From Mycolicibacterium lutetiense (lineage in GTDB: Bacteria > Actinomycetota > Actinomycetes > Mycobacteriales > Mycobacteriaceae), in NCBI RefSeq assembly GCF_017876775.1, contig NZ_JAGIOP010000002.1, positions 248,001-312,000 on the forward strand: DNA of 64,000 bases. The letters run 5' to 3'. Of the stretch, positions 45,037 through 54,855 are shown piece after piece. The first letter of the stretch is position 1. Every line of letters begins with the position of its first letter. The notes beneath the pieces are model-generated. The model saw only the letters and a program-made list of their open reading frames with translations, had not been told where the DNA came from and searched no databases. Both the position numbers and the translations under genes were made by a program.

Positions 45037-47933
45037 GCCAGCGAGTCCTGCGGCTCGCGCTGGACGGGAGTGGGCCACGGCGCCGGCAGGGGACGCTGGC
45101 GCACCCGCTGCGGCCACCAGAACCACTTGCCCATCAGCGCGGCGATCGACGGGGTCATGAAGGACCGGATGACCAGGGTGTCGAAGAGCAGACCCAGGCC
45201 GATGGTGGTGCCGACCTGGCCGATCACGGCCAGTTCGCTGATCGCCATCGACATCATGGTGAAGGCGAACACCAGGCCCGCCGAGGTGACCACCGAGCCG
45301 GTACCGCCCATGGCGCGGATGATGCCGGTGTTCAGGCCGGCATGTATCTCTTCTTTGAACCTGGCGACCAGTAGCAGGTTGTAGTCCGCACCCACGGCCA
45401 ACAACACAATGACCGCCATCGCGATCACCATCCAGTGCAGCTCGAGCCCGATCAGGTGCTGCCAGATGAGCACCGACAGGCCGAATGATGCGCCGAGCGA
45501 CAGGACCACGGTGCCGACAATGACAGCGGCGGCGACCACGCTTCGGGTGAGGATCAACATGATGATGAAAATCAGGCACAGGGCCGCGATTCCGGCGATC
45601 ATCAGGTCGTAGTTGGCGCCTTCCTGCATGTCCTTGAAGGTGGCCGCGGTGCCGCCGAGGTAGATCTTCGAGCCCTCCAGCGGGGTGCCCTTGATGGCCT
45701 CTTTGGCCGCCTGTTGGATCCCCTCGATGTGGGAGATCCCTTCGGGGCTCATCGGATCGCCCTCATGGCTGATGATGAAACGCACTGCGTGCCCGTCGGG
45801 GGACAGGAACATCTTCATGCCGCGCTTGAAGTCCGGATTATCGAAGGTTTCCGGCGGCAGATAGAACGAGTCGTCGTTCTTGGAAGCGTCGAACGCCTGG
45901 CCCATGGCCGTCTGGTTCTCCATCATCGCTTCCATCTGATCCTGCAGACCGCCCATCGTGGCCTGCATCGTCAGCATCATGTTCTTCATGTTCTTCATCG
46001 TCGTGATCATCGGGGGCATGATCGTGAGCATCTGTGGCATGAGCTCATCGAGACGGTCCATGTCCGGCATCAGTTTCTGGATGTCGTCGGTCATGGTGTC
46101 GATGCCGTCAAGGGTGTCGAAGACCGAACGCATCGACCAGCAGAGCGGGATGTTGAAGCACTTGGGTTCCCAGTACAGGTAGTTGCGGATCGGTCGCAAG
46201 AAGTCGTCGAAATCGGCGATGTGATCGCGCATTTCGGCCACATCGACGACCATGGTGTGCATCTTGCCGACCATGCTGTGGGTGGTGTCCGACATTTCCT
46301 TGGTCAGCCGGAGCATTTTCTCCATGGTGTCGACCGTTTTTTGCATCTCGTCGGCCTGAACCAACATGTCCTTCATGCGGTCCTGCATGTATTTCATGTT
46401 CATCATCTGGGTCGTGCCCTGCATGCTGATCTGGAACGGGATCGAGGTGTGCTCGATCGGCGTTCCCTGTGGGCGCGTGATGGCCTGGACCCGAGAAATG
46501 CCGGGTACCTGGAAGATTCGCTTGGCGATCCGGTCCACGACCAGGAAGTCCGCCGAGTTGCGCAGATCGTGATCGCTTTCGATCAGCAACAATTCGGGGT
46601 TCATCCGGGCCTGCGAGAAGTGGCGGTCAGACGCGGCGTAGCCGGTGTTGGCGGGCAGATCCGCCGGGAGGTACTGACGGTCGTTGTAGTTGGTCTTGTA
46701 CCCGGGCAGGGTCAGCAGCCCGATCAGTGACAGTGCGATGGTGGCGATCAGGATCGGCCCGGGCCAGCGGACGACCGCGGCACCGATCTTGCGCCAGCCG
46801 CGGGTGCGCATGGCCCGCCTGGGTTCCAGCGTCCTACCGAACCTGCTGGCCACCGAGATGATCGCCGGTCCCAGCGTCAGGGCGGCGACAACGCCGGTGA
46901 CCATGCCGATGGCCAACGGGATGCCCAGCGACCGGAAGTACGGAAGATTGGTGAAGTGCAGACACAGCGTGGCGCCGGCGATGGTCAGGCCTGAGCCCAG
47001 CACCACATGCGCGGTGCCGTGGAACATCGTGTAGTACGACTGCTCCCGGTCCTCGCCGACACTTCGGGCCTCTTGATATCGGCCTATCAGGAAGATCGCG
47101 TAGTCGGTGGACGCCGCGATGGCCAGCGTGACCAACAGGTTGGTGGCGAACGTCGAGAGACCGATGACGTTGTAGTAGCCCAGAGCGGCGACGACGCCGC
47201 GCGCCGCTGAGAGCGACAGCACCACCATGACCAGCGTGAGGAGCACCGTCACGATGGAGCGGTAGACCAGCAGCAGCATGATGATGATGACCGTGAAGGT
47301 CAGCGCCTCGATGATCCTCACACTGCGGTCACCGGCGATGTGCTGGTCGGCGGCCAACGCAGCCGGCCCGGTCACGTAGGCCTTGACGCCCGGCGGCGGC
47401 GTGACACTCTCGACGATCTTCTGGACGGCCTCGACAGATTCGTTGGCCAGCGCCTCGCCCTGGTTACCGGCGGTGTAGACCTGCACGTAAGAGGCCTTGC
47501 CGTCGGAGCTCTGGGCGCCCGAGGCGGTCAGCGGGTCGCCCCAGAAATCCTGGACGTGCTCAACGTGGGCTTTGTCGGCCTCGAGCTTGGCGACGACCTC
47601 GTCGTAGTAATCGTGCGCTTTGATGTCGAGCGGCTCGTCGCCCTCGAGCACGACCATGACCGAGCTGTTGGACTTGAACTCCTGGAACACCTCGCCGACA
47701 CGCTTCATGGCGATCATCGACGGAGCCTGGTCGGGGCTCATCGATACCGACCGCATCTTGCCCACCTCTTCGAGCTGGGGCACAACGGTGTTCAGGATGC
47801 CGATGAGGGCGACCCAGCCGATGATGATCGGGATGGCCAGCCGCCGGATCCACTTGGCGATCCCACCCTGCTGGGCCTGCCGCGGCGACCCGGCGACCGG
47901 GAAGGCGTCAGTGGGGGCGTCGTGGGTGCTCAT
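45033..47933 (-). CDS. mmpL: MmpL-family RND transporter
   Basis: The product has 966 residues. It has the MmpL architecture: N-terminal TM1, periplasmic domain 1 (about 60-190), TM2-6 with the proton-relay region ([20 protein letters not shown]), a large periplasmic domain 2 that is Met-rich with coiled-coil character (about 440-740), and TM7-12 with [17 protein letters not shown]. Its size and Met-rich domain match MmpL4/MmpL5, which export siderophores or drugs. It overlaps the MmpS stop by 4 bp. The C-terminal tail is basic and Pro-rich. Confidence 0.93.
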   Translation of the reverse strand: MSTHDAPTDAFPVAGSPRQAQQGGIAKWIRRLAIPIIIGWVALIGILNTVVPQLEEVGKMRSVSMSPDQAPSMIAMKRVGEVFQEFKSNSSVMVVLEGDEPLDIKAHDYYDEVVAKLEADKAHVEHVQDFWGDPLTASGAQSSDGKASYVQVYTAGNQGEALANESVEAVQKIVESVTPPPGVKAYVTGPAALAADQHIAGDRSVRIIEALTFTVIIIMLLLVYRSIVTVLLTLVMVVLSLSAARGVVAALGYYNVIGLSTFATNLLVTLAIAASTDYAIFLIGRYQEARSVGEDREQSYYTMFHGTAHVVLGSGLTIAGATLCLHFTNLPYFRSLGIPLAIGMVTGVVAALTLGPAIISVASRFGRTLEPRRAMRTRGWRKIGAAVVRWPGPILIATIALSLIGLLTLPGYKTNYNDRQYLPADLPANTGYAASDRHFSQARMNPELLLIESDHDLRNSADFLVVDRIAKRIFQVPGISRVQAITRPQGTPIEHTSIPFQISMQGTTQMMNMKYMQDRMKDMLVQADEMQKTVDTMEKMLRLTKEMSDTTHSMVGKMHTMVVDVAEMRDHIADFDDFLRPIRNYLYWEPKCFNIPLCWSMRSVFDTLDGIDTMTDDIQKLMPDMDRLDELMPQMLTIMPPMITTMKNMKNMMLTMQATMGGLQDQMEAMMENQTAMGQAFDASKNDDSFYLPPETFDNPDFKRGMKMFLSPDGHAVRFIISHEGDPMSPEGISHIEGIQQAAKEAIKGTPLEGSKIYLGGTAATFKDMQEGANYDLMIAGIAALCLIFIIMLILTRSVVAAAVIVGTVVLSLGASFGLSVLIWQHLIGLELHWMVIAMAVIVLLAVGADYNLLLVARFKEEIHAGLNTGIIRAMGGTGSVVTSAGLVFAFTMMSMAISELAVIGQVGTTIGLGLLFDTLVIRSFMTPSIAALMGKWFWWPQRVRQRPLPAPWPTPVQREPQDSLA

Positions 47934-48403
47934 GCAGATTTCACCAAGCAGAAGGTCTGGGCGTTCACGCCGTTGGAGGTTCTCTCGTCCTTGAGCTCGT
48001 CATCGACGGTGATGCGGCAGCTGATGGTGTCGCCGTTGCCCTGCGCGACGATGTTGGGGAAGACCGACGGCGCGGTGGACTCCAGACGGAGCGTCCACGG
48101 CAGGGTGACCCCGTCGATGCGCTGGGGCTGGGCGTCGAGATCGAGGTAGTTCACGTCGGCCGTCGCCCCGGGCACGCCGTAGATCTCGTAGACCACGACC
48201 TTGGGGTCGAAGGGCTTGGTGTCATCGACCTTGGCGCTGGAGATCCCGGCGCCGCCGCCGGCGCCGAAGAACGTGCGAACCCGCATCACTGTGAATCCAC
48301 CGACGAACACCACCGCGACGATGATCAACGGAATCCAGAACCTCTTGGCCAGGCCCGAAAGTGAAAACTGCTTCCGGCGAGAGTTTTTCGTCGCGTTGGT
48401 CAT
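47930..48403 (-). CDS. mmpS: MmpS-family accessory protein
   Basis: The product has 157 residues. A single N-terminal membrane helix ([21 protein letters not shown], about 22-42) precedes a periplasmic beta-sandwich domain with two cysteines ([11 protein letters not shown] and [10 protein letters not shown]). It matches MmpS4/MmpS5, membrane-anchored partners of MmpL. It overlaps mmpL by 4 bp. An AT-rich region with inverted repeats lies 135-165 bp upstream; no close consensus regulator site was found. Confidence 0.92.
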   Translation of the reverse strand: MTNATKNSRRKQFSLSGLAKRFWIPLIIVAVVFVGGFTVMRVRTFFGAGGGAGISSAKVDDTKPFDPKVVVYEIYGVPGATADVNYLDLDAQPQRIDGVTLPWTLRLESTAPSVFPNIVAQGNGDTISCRITVDDELKDERTSNGVNAQTFCLVKSA

Positions 48404-48538
48404 CGTGAAATGGCACCGGTCCGTCGGTTGTGGGCAGTGTGGGTATTGAGGCGGTGAGGTGAAGCGGCCACGCCGTCGGCATTGCAGTCGATGGGGGAGC
48501 GCCCGTGCACCATGTTCACCTTGATATGCCTCGCTGTC

Positions 48539-48566
48539 TAGCCGAATGGCTAACTAAAAACTTAGC
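48539..48566. promoter_or_regulatory. AT-rich inverted repeats upstream of mmpS
   Basis: TAGCC-GAAT-GGCTA (48539-48552) overlaps GCTAA-N8-TTAGC (48549-48566). They lie in a local AT-rich stretch, about 135-160 bp before mmpS. The right half partly resembles an IdeR half-site but only about 10 of 19 bases fit, so an unnamed regulator is more likely. Confidence 0.4.
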
Positions 48567-48762
48567 GAGATATTAGCTTATTTAAATGAGTGACAAAACG
48601 GTGACACAGGTGTGATGCCGCGGCCGCGGTGACGCCGTGCTGTCGGTGCACTCCCGACTTCGGCAACAGCCTCGTAGTGCGAGGTCAAACGGCTTTTTCG
48701 GCCCTGTCAACTGCGCTCCGGGGTTGAATCTGTGCTACCGGATGTGATGGAGCTAACGGAAT

Positions 48763-48805
48763 CGGGCTGGGCCTCGCCGCCGTGTCGGCAGCGATACCCA
48801 GCCCG
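48763..48805 (-). terminator. Terminator-like hairpin after the DUF5078 gene
   Basis: CGGGCTGGG (48763-48771) pairs with CCCAGCCCG (48797-48805), with a second stem inside. It lies just after the stop of the minus-strand gene at 48819. Confidence 0.5.
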
Positions 48806-48818
48806 TGTGGAGTTTCGG

Positions 48819-49310
48819 TCAGTGCCAGTTCCAGACCGACATGTCGTTGGGCGGGTAGTTCTGGCAGACGTCGGTGGTGTTGGCGGCGACGCCCTTGTTG
48901 TTGAAGAACAGTTTGGCCCAGTTCGGCCAGCGCCAGGCCATGTTCTCGAAGAAGGCGTTGGTGGCCGTGTTCTCGGAGTATTGGCGGCGGCCGGCGTAGT
49001 CCATGGAGAAGAACCAGTGGATGCGGTCCTGGGCGCCCAGCTGGTCGGCGACGGGCTTGTTGTTGTAGTCGATCATGTAGCGCTCGTAGTAGACGGGTTC
49101 GACGTCGCGGGCGGCGGCCATGATCTGTTCGGCGGTACACGGGGTGCGCAGGATGCGGTTGGGGATGGGGTAGTCGTCGGTGGCATCGGCGGAGGCGGTG
49201 CCGACCCCAGCTAGGCCAGTGGCGATTCCGGCCCCGACCAGGCTGCCGGCGACCGCGCAGGCGGCGACGCCGGTGCGGATCAGGTTCTTGACGCTCATGC
49301 GGTTGGACAT
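48819..49310 (-). CDS. Secreted protein, DUF5078-like
   Basis: The product has 163 residues. The signal peptide (residues 1-50, ending near GTASADAT) is followed by a mature domain with YPIPNRILRTPCTAEQIMAAARDVEPVYYERYM and a later Cys-containing WPNWAKLFFNNKGVAANTTDVCQNYPP segment. The pattern fits the mycobacterial DUF5078 family. ATG 49310 is used. It lies 17 bp downstream of a DUF732 gene, so the two are likely one operon of exported proteins. Function is unknown. Confidence 0.78.
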   Translation of the reverse strand: MSNRMSVKNLIRTGVAACAVAGSLVGAGIATGLAGVGTASADATDDYPIPNRILRTPCTAEQIMAAARDVEPVYYERYMIDYNNKPVADQLGAQDRIHWFFSMDYAGRRQYSENTATNAFFENMAWRWPNWAKLFFNNKGVAANTTDVCQNYPPNDMSVWNWH

Positions 49311-49327
49311 GGTGCTCCCAAAGTCGG

Positions 49328-49654
49328 TTAGTGCGCGGCCTGCTCGTAGACGGAGCGCTGATCGGGGCAGTAGTAGTTGATGGCGGTGCCGGTGAACTGC
49401 CAGGCCTGGGCGTCGGTGCTGTCCTTGGCCAGTTGCTTCTTCACGAAGCCGACCGAGTCCTGGGCGGTGTGGTCGACGCCGTTGTGGAGCCGCTTGCACA
49501 TGATCTTGGCGATCCAGGCGTTGTAGTCCCGCTGCCCGTAGATGCCAAAGGTGTGCAGCTCATTGGCGAAATCAGTATCCATCTCGGCTTGTGCGGGAGC
49601 GGCGAAGGCGATTGCCGCCGCGGCACCGATCACTGCCAGCCCTGCAAGCTTCAT
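49328..49654 (-). CDS. Secreted DUF732 protein
   Basis: The product has 108 residues. The signal peptide ends near AQAEMDTDF (residue about 23). The mature helix-rich domain carries two cysteines (IMCKRLHNG and INYYCPDQR), typical of DUF732, which is abundant in mycobacteria. It is upstream of the DUF5078 gene by 17 bp. Role is unknown. Confidence 0.85.
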   Translation of the reverse strand: MKLAGLAVIGAAAAIAFAAPAQAEMDTDFANELHTFGIYGQRDYNAWIAKIMCKRLHNGVDHTAQDSVGFVKKQLAKDSTDAQAWQFTGTAINYYCPDQRSVYEQAAH

Positions 49655-49701
49655 GCGGTGAATCTTAGCCCATCTAAGCCTGTTTCTGGTGTGCGGTTCG
49701 C

Positions 49702-50862
49702 TCAGCCGATCGCCGACAGCAGCGGGACATATTGCTCGGCATGCGTCAGCGAACCGTGATGGCCGATCAATGCGGACTCCAGGGGTTCGGCCTGGCGCCT
49801 CAGCAATGCAGCTGAGCCGCGCGCTGCGGCGACGACATCACCGATTCGGGGCCGGACGTCGTCACATACCCGAGGCCCGAACCAGCCCGCCGCGATGGCC
49901 TCGTTCCGAGACATCACCCATGCGGAGTCTGCCAGGGTGGCGCGCCATGCGCTGAGAACGTCGTCGGCCGCACCGGCGGCGGTGTAGATGTGCCGGGCGC
50001 GGGCTTCGCCACCGACGGCGGCTACCCCGTCGCGGAGTGGGCCGCATTCATCGATGTCTACTGCCGCCACGGGATCGACAGCGACCATGCCGTGGTCGGC
50101 CACCACGGTCAGCAGACACTCCGATGGCAGGGCCTCCAACACCGACTCCACCAGGCGGTCGACCTGCCGCAACTCCATCCGCCAGGCGGGCGACCCGGGC
50201 CCGTGCAGGTGGCCCATCAGGTCGAGGTCGGCGTGGTATCCGTAGCAGAAGCCGTGGCCTGCGACGGCCGCGATGATCTCGGCAGCGAGATCGCCGAGGG
50301 CATGCACGCCGACGTAACGTCCGCCGCGCAGCAGCGCCCGGGTCAGTCCGGAACCGGCGTACGCGGCGCCCGATACGACCGAGACCTCGAAACCGGCCTG
50401 TCCGGCCCGCTCGAAGGTGGTGGGCGCCGGTTGGATCTGTTCGGGCACCACGCGATCTCGAAGATCGGGTCCCCACGGATGGGGGCGCCACCGTAGCGCG
50501 TTGATCACATCGAATTCCGGGCCGGCTTCGGGGACCCGGAACGAGTAGCCGACAAATCCGTGTTCACCCGAGCGATGTCCGGTACCGATCGCCGCCAAAC
50601 CCGCTGCCGTGGTGGACGGGAACCCGACGTGCAGTGTCGGATTGGCTGTCGTATCCGACAAGGCGGTGAGGACCGGGGCATCGGCGGCATGGGCGGCCAA
50701 TAGGTCGGCGCCGAGTCCGTCGATCAGCAGAACGCATGCTCCGCGGATCGGGCCGGGCCAGGAAATCCGGGCATCGAACCCAGGTGCGCCCATCGCGGCG
50801 AGCACCGACGGGACCACATCGGCCAGGTGGGGTGCATCGGGATCGGGACGCGCTGGCTCCAC
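49702..50862 (-). CDS. Alkaline-phosphatase-superfamily phosphodiesterase/pyrophosphatase
   Basis: The product has 386 residues. Metal motifs: LLIDGLGADLL (first Asp), nucleophile Thr/Ser in GFPSTTAAGLAAIGTG, then YHADLDLMGHLHGP and VVADHGM. The superfamily includes nucleotide pyrophosphatases and phosphonoacetate hydrolases. GTG 50862 is preferred because the following VEPARPDPDAPHLADV begins the usual N-terminus; the open frame extends to 50934. It is divergent from the secreted protein gene at 50963. Confidence 0.85.
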   Translation of the reverse strand: MEPARPDPDAPHLADVVPSVLAAMGAPGFDARISWPGPIRGACVLLIDGLGADLLAAHAADAPVLTALSDTTANPTLHVGFPSTTAAGLAAIGTGHRSGEHGFVGYSFRVPEAGPEFDVINALRWRPHPWGPDLRDRVVPEQIQPAPTTFERAGQAGFEVSVVSGAAYAGSGLTRALLRGGRYVGVHALGDLAAEIIAAVAGHGFCYGYHADLDLMGHLHGPGSPAWRMELRQVDRLVESVLEALPSECLLTVVADHGMVAVDPVAAVDIDECGPLRDGVAAVGGEARARHIYTAAGAADDVLSAWRATLADSAWVMSRNEAIAAGWFGPRVCDDVRPRIGDVVAAARGSAALLRRQAEPLESALIGHHGSLTHAEQYVPLLSAIG

Positions 50863-50962
50863 ACCGCGAGCGTGCCACAGATCACGTGGGCGGGTTTTGT
50901 CGCCGCAGACCTCCACCCAATGGCGCCCGAGCATTCCGCGCTACCCGGTACCCTGGATTTTC

Positions 50963-51514
50963 ATGAAGCCGATGAAAGCCGTGATCCTCGCGGCCGCCCT
51001 GGTGGTGTCTGCAGGCGGGGCGTTCAGTGGCATCGCCAGCGCCGACCCGGACGCGCCGGCTCCTGGCCCTGCGCCCGGTCCGCCCCCGGGTCCAGTCGCG
51101 ACGGCCCCAGCAGCCCCCGCGGCTCCGGACGCCCCCGCGGCTCCCGCTGCCGTGAAGACGATGGACCACGACGGCCTCTTCATGGTCGGTACCGACATCC
51201 AGCCGGGCAACTACGCCTCGGCTGGGCCGGTCGAGGGCGGCACCTGCTACTGGAAACGCATGGCCGATCTGCACGGCGGCGACATCATCGACAACGCGTT
51301 CACCAAGAAGCCACAGGTCATCACGATCGAGGCGACCGACAAGGCGTTCAAGACGAGTGGTTGCCAGCCATGGCAGCCGACCGACGCCGTCCCCGAAACT
51401 CCGGCCAGCGGCCCGATCCCGGCGCTGGTCGGCGGGGCCAAGCTGCGCTCGTGGATGGACACGCTGAACAACAACGCCCGCAACTACGACGGTTCCTCGG
51501 TGCCGATGCCGTAA
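50963..51514 (+). CDS. Secreted protein with Pro-rich linker and Cys-containing domain
   Basis: The product has 183 residues. The signal peptide ends near GIASADPD (residue about 28), followed by a Pro/Ala-rich linker and a C-terminal domain beginning GLFMVGTDIQPGNYASAGPVEGGTCYW. The two cysteines (TCYW and SGCQPW) may form a disulfide. The pattern IQPGxY-x-CYW is seen in many actinobacterial exported proteins of unknown role. Divergent from the phosphodiesterase gene by about 100 bp. Confidence 0.75.
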   Translation: MKPMKAVILAAALVVSAGGAFSGIASADPDAPAPGPAPGPPPGPVATAPAAPAAPDAPAAPAAVKTMDHDGLFMVGTDIQPGNYASAGPVEGGTCYWKRMADLHGGDIIDNAFTKKPQVITIEATDKAFKTSGCQPWQPTDAVPETPASGPIPALVGGAKLRSWMDTLNNNARNYDGSSVPMP

Positions 51515-51709
51515 CGTCGGCAAATGCTTTGCTGCACAAGCTCACCCGCCCCGGTGTTCGCGTGCCCAAGCGTGTGACACGGGAAGCGCACACCGCGTGG
51601 GGAGCGCGACCGGCACCGGCCCGCTGCTAGTCTGCGAGGGCTGCCGGTTGCGCGAATCGCGGGCTGATCCGCCCGGCCAGTCGCGGCGGGAACGTGACGA
51701 ATCAGCTCG

Positions 51710-52945
51710 GTGGATACGGAAAAGGGTGTTGTGCGCGGCGCAGAGATCAAGGCCCTGACGGGACTGCGCGTCGTTGCCGCGGTGTGGGTGGTTCTCTTCC
51801 ACTTCCGGCCCTTGCTCTACCAGGTGGCACCTGATGTCACCGAAGCGCTCGCTCCCGTGCTCGATCGTGGCGCACAAGGCGTCGACCTGTTCTTCATCCT
51901 CAGCGGATTCGTTCTCACCTGGAACTACATCGACCGGATGGGGCCGACCTGGTCCACCCGGGCCACATTGCACTTCTTGTGGCTGCGGTTGTCGCGGGTG
52001 TGGCCGGTGTACCTCGTCACGCTGCACCTGGCGGCACTGTGGCTGATCTTCACCCTCAACGTCGGGCATATCCCACCTGAGGACACCAGTGGCTACAACG
52101 CCATCAGCTACGTGCGGCAACTGTTCCTGGTTCAGCTGTGGTTCCAGCCCTACTTCGACGGCACGAGCTGGGACGGGCCGGCATGGTCGATCAGCGCCGA
52201 GTGGTTGGCCTACCTGCTGTTCGGAGCGCTGATCCTGGTCATCTTCCGGATCGCCCGTGCCACCCGGGCGCGCGGACTGATCCTGCTGGCCATCGTCGCT
52301 GCAGTACCACCGGTCGTGCTGTTGATGGCCACGGGCCACTTCTACACCCCGTGGAGTTGGCTGCCCCGGATCGTCATGCAGTTCACCGCCGGTGCGCTCG
52401 CATGCGCCGCGGTGCTCAAGCTGCATCTGACGGATCGGACCCGGAAGCGTGCGGGCTATCTCTCGATCGTGTTGGGCGCGGCCATCGTCGGCGGACTGTA
52501 CTTCTTCGACAAACACCCGTTGAACACCGTCGGCGATGCCGGCGGGATGGTCGACATCCTTTTCGTCCCGCAGGTCGTCGCCTTGGCGGTAGGCATCGGC
52601 AGCCTGCCGGCATTGCTGTCCACCCGACTTCTGGTCTACGGCGGACAGATCTCGTTCGGCCTGTACATGGTGCACGAGTTGGTCCATACCGCCTGGATCT
52701 GGACCACCAGGCAATTCGAGCTGACCCTGACACCCACGCTCTCGGGTAAGGCGACACTGCTCGGGCTGTTCGCGATCTCGGTGATCGGCGCGATCGCGCT
52801 GTACCACCTCGTGGAGGAGCCGGCCAGGCGATGGATGCGCCGGATGGTCGACATCCGCCCGGTCGAGGGGTCGAACCAGAAACTGCACCGGATAGACACT
52901 GAGTCGGCAGACCGGTCCGACGAGGTTACAGCCCGCGCAGGCTGA
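51710..52945 (+). CDS. Membrane acyltransferase (acyltransferase-3 family; Rv0517-like)
   Basis: The product has 411 residues and about ten membrane helices. LFHFRP (His) near residue 30 and the AEWLAY, YGGQISFGLYMVHEL and LVEEPARRWMRR motifs are typical of acyltransferase 3. Members acetylate or succinylate sugars and lipids of the envelope. It is followed by an SGNH hydrolase gene, the same pairing as M. tuberculosis Rv0517-Rv0518. A GTG start is used; another GTG lies six codons downstream. Confidence 0.85.
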   Translation: MDTEKGVVRGAEIKALTGLRVVAAVWVVLFHFRPLLYQVAPDVTEALAPVLDRGAQGVDLFFILSGFVLTWNYIDRMGPTWSTRATLHFLWLRLSRVWPVYLVTLHLAALWLIFTLNVGHIPPEDTSGYNAISYVRQLFLVQLWFQPYFDGTSWDGPAWSISAEWLAYLLFGALILVIFRIARATRARGLILLAIVAAVPPVVLLMATGHFYTPWSWLPRIVMQFTAGALACAAVLKLHLTDRTRKRAGYLSIVLGAAIVGGLYFFDKHPLNTVGDAGGMVDILFVPQVVALAVGIGSLPALLSTRLLVYGGQISFGLYMVHELVHTAWIWTTRQFELTLTPTLSGKATLLGLFAISVIGAIALYHLVEEPARRWMRRMVDIRPVEGSNQKLHRIDTESADRSDEVTARAG

Positions 52946-53100
52946 CCGCTGTAACCATCCAAACCCCGTGCGCGACAGGTTGTTATGCCCTTGTTATCGC
53001 TGTGTCACCGACCGCCTATCTACGGTCGTGATTCACACCTTAGGCTGTCCCGGTATCGCGGTCCGGGACGAATTGAGTCTCGCCGGCAGTGGAGGTTGCA

Positions 53101-53790
53101 GTGAGTCGTCTGACCATTTTCATCGTCTCACTCGGCCTATTGGTCGGGCTGTTCGCGCAGGCTCCTCAGCAGCGCTTTGTCACTTCGGGCCTGGACCCCC
53201 AGATCAACCACATCGCGGTGATCGGGGACTCCTACACCACCGGCATGCTCGCTGAGGGAGGCATGGGCCCGAGAAACTGGGCGCCGCTGGCCTGGCAGAA
53301 GCTGGCACAACGCGGTGTGCAGGTGGACGCCGATGTGGTTGCCGAGGGTGGCGCCGGCTACGAGGCGCGCGGTAACCGCGGCAACGTCTTCGCCGACCTG
53401 ACGCCCAGGGCAGTGCAGCCTGACGACGCATTGATCGTCTTCTTCGGGTCGCGTAACGACAAGGACGCCGACCTGGGTCTGGTCACCCGGTTGAGCCACG
53501 ATGCCCTCATGATGGCACGGCAGGCTGCGCCCAACGCCCGGATGCTGGTGATCGGGCCGCCGTGGGTGAACGCCGATGTTCCGCCGAATCTGTTCGGTGT
53601 TCGTGACATCCTGCGGGATCAGGCCCGGCAGGTAGGGGCGACGTTCGTCGATCCGATCGCCGAGCGCTGGTTCTTCGACAACCCGGAGTTGATCGGGGCC
53701 GACGGCATCCACCCGACCGACGCCGGCCACGCCTACATGGCCGACAAGATCGCCCCGTTGATCGGCAACGAACTTCCGCGCTGGATCTGA
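53101..53790 (+). CDS. SGNH/GDSL-fold hydrolase (Rv0518-like)
   Basis: The product has 229 residues. The N-terminus is a signal or anchor (MSRLTIFIVSLGLLVGLFAQA). The GDSL motif is VIGDSYTTGM (catalytic Ser), the block III is GSRND, and the C-terminal DGIHPTDAGHAY supplies the Asp and His. It probably removes acyl groups from envelope glycolipids, perhaps opposite to the neighbouring acyltransferase. GTG 53101 is chosen because GGAGG lies 5 nt upstream. Confidence 0.88.
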   Translation: MSRLTIFIVSLGLLVGLFAQAPQQRFVTSGLDPQINHIAVIGDSYTTGMLAEGGMGPRNWAPLAWQKLAQRGVQVDADVVAEGGAGYEARGNRGNVFADLTPRAVQPDDALIVFFGSRNDKDADLGLVTRLSHDALMMARQAAPNARMLVIGPPWVNADVPPNLFGVRDILRDQARQVGATFVDPIAERWFFDNPELIGADGIHPTDAGHAYMADKIAPLIGNELPRWI

Positions 53791-53831
53791 GCGGGGGAAC
53801 AGCCTGCCCCGCCGAGGTGGGCCCCCGTCAA

Positions 53832-54494
53832 TCAGCCCGAGGCGGTGCGGCGTTCGGCGAGCTCCCGCAGGGGTTCGGGCAGGGCATCGGCCCGCAGGAT
53901 CTCGGGAAGCAGATTCGGCTCCAGGGTGAGCGCCCGGAACACGAATCCGATGGTGATGCCGTGGTCGGGCCGATCGGTCACCACGATCTCATCTCCCGCC
54001 GACACCGCACCGGGTGCCACCAGACGTAGGTAGGCGCCCGGAATCGCTGCTCTGGTAAAGGTTTTGACCCATCCGTTGAGCTGCAACCAGTTGGCGAACG
54101 TCCGGCAGGGGATACGTGGCCGGGACACTTCGAGCTCGAGCCCGTCGGAACCGACCCGCCACCTCTCGCCGAGGGCGGCGTTGGTGACGTCGATGCCCGC
54201 CGTCGTCAAGTTCTCGCCGAACACGCCGTTGGCGATCTCACGGTCCAACTCGGTCTGCCAGTTGTCGAGGTCCTCACGGGCGTAGGCGTACACCGCTTGA
54301 TCGTCGCCGCCGTGGAATTGCTGGTCGCCGATCGTGTCGCCGACGAGGCCGCTACCGAGCCCGCCATGCATCGGACCCGGTGCGCGTACCGCGACAGCCC
54401 CGTCGACGGGCCGTTTGTCGATGCCGGTGACGGCGCGGCCCTCGGCGGTGTTCGGTCGTGGATGCGCCACGTTGACCGTCAGAACGTGCGCCAT
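53832..54494 (-). CDS. MOSC-domain protein (YiiM-like)
   Basis: The product has 220 residues. MOSC pieces include GDQQFHGGDDQAVYAYAREDL, GVFGENLTTAGID, and SRPRIPCRTFANWL with the conserved Cys. MOSC proteins bind molybdenum cofactor and act in reduction of N-hydroxylated compounds. ATG 54494 is preferred over the extended frame to 54617. It is convergent with the SGNH gene (42 bp). Confidence 0.87.
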   Translation of the reverse strand: MAHVLTVNVAHPRPNTAEGRAVTGIDKRPVDGAVAVRAPGPMHGGLGSGLVGDTIGDQQFHGGDDQAVYAYAREDLDNWQTELDREIANGVFGENLTTAGIDVTNAALGERWRVGSDGLELEVSRPRIPCRTFANWLQLNGWVKTFTRAAIPGAYLRLVAPGAVSAGDEIVVTDRPDHGITIGFVFRALTLEPNLLPEILRADALPEPLRELAERRTASG

Positions 54495-54513
54495 GACGCA
54501 CAGCGTAGTGGGC

Positions 54514-54759
54514 TTAGAAGAGCGGCGTCGCAACGCCATCCGCGGCCGGCGGCCGCACCGGCATGCACAGCCCGGTCGCGGTGTCGAGCTGCCGACCCGG
54601 TATGCAGAAAGGTGCACAACCGTAGATGACGCCGGTTTCCCCGGGAGCGCACGCCGAGCTCAGCGCCGGCGTCACGATCGTGGCCACCGCCATCGAGCCG
54701 GCCGACAGCACCGCGGCCGACACCACTGTGAATACCCCGCGCCATACCGCGCTCGTCAT
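54514..54759 (-). CDS. Small secreted Cys-rich protein
   Basis: The product has 81 residues. A signal peptide (residues 1-about 35, ending at the LSSAC area) is followed by a short domain with four cysteines (SACAPG, YGCAPF, CIPGR, GLCMPVR), suggesting two disulfides. GAGGAG lies 7 nt before ATG 54759, which is preferred to 54774. The stop is 20 bp upstream of the MOSC start, perhaps the same operon. Role unknown. Confidence 0.7.
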   Translation of the reverse strand: MTSAVWRGVFTVVSAAVLSAGSMAVATIVTPALSSACAPGETGVIYGCAPFCIPGRQLDTATGLCMPVRPPAADGVATPLF

Positions 54760-54855
54760 TGGTTGTCTCCTCATGAGCTACACCTCTCCGGACGTACGGG
54801 CGCAGTCTAAGCCGCGGGTTGTCTGCCCACGGCCGGTTCCGTCCGCTAGCGTCAC

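Noticed and set aside
48540..48558. An IdeR box upstream of mmpS.
   Set aside because: Only about 10 of 19 bases match the consensus; the genuine-looking box is at 1406-1424.
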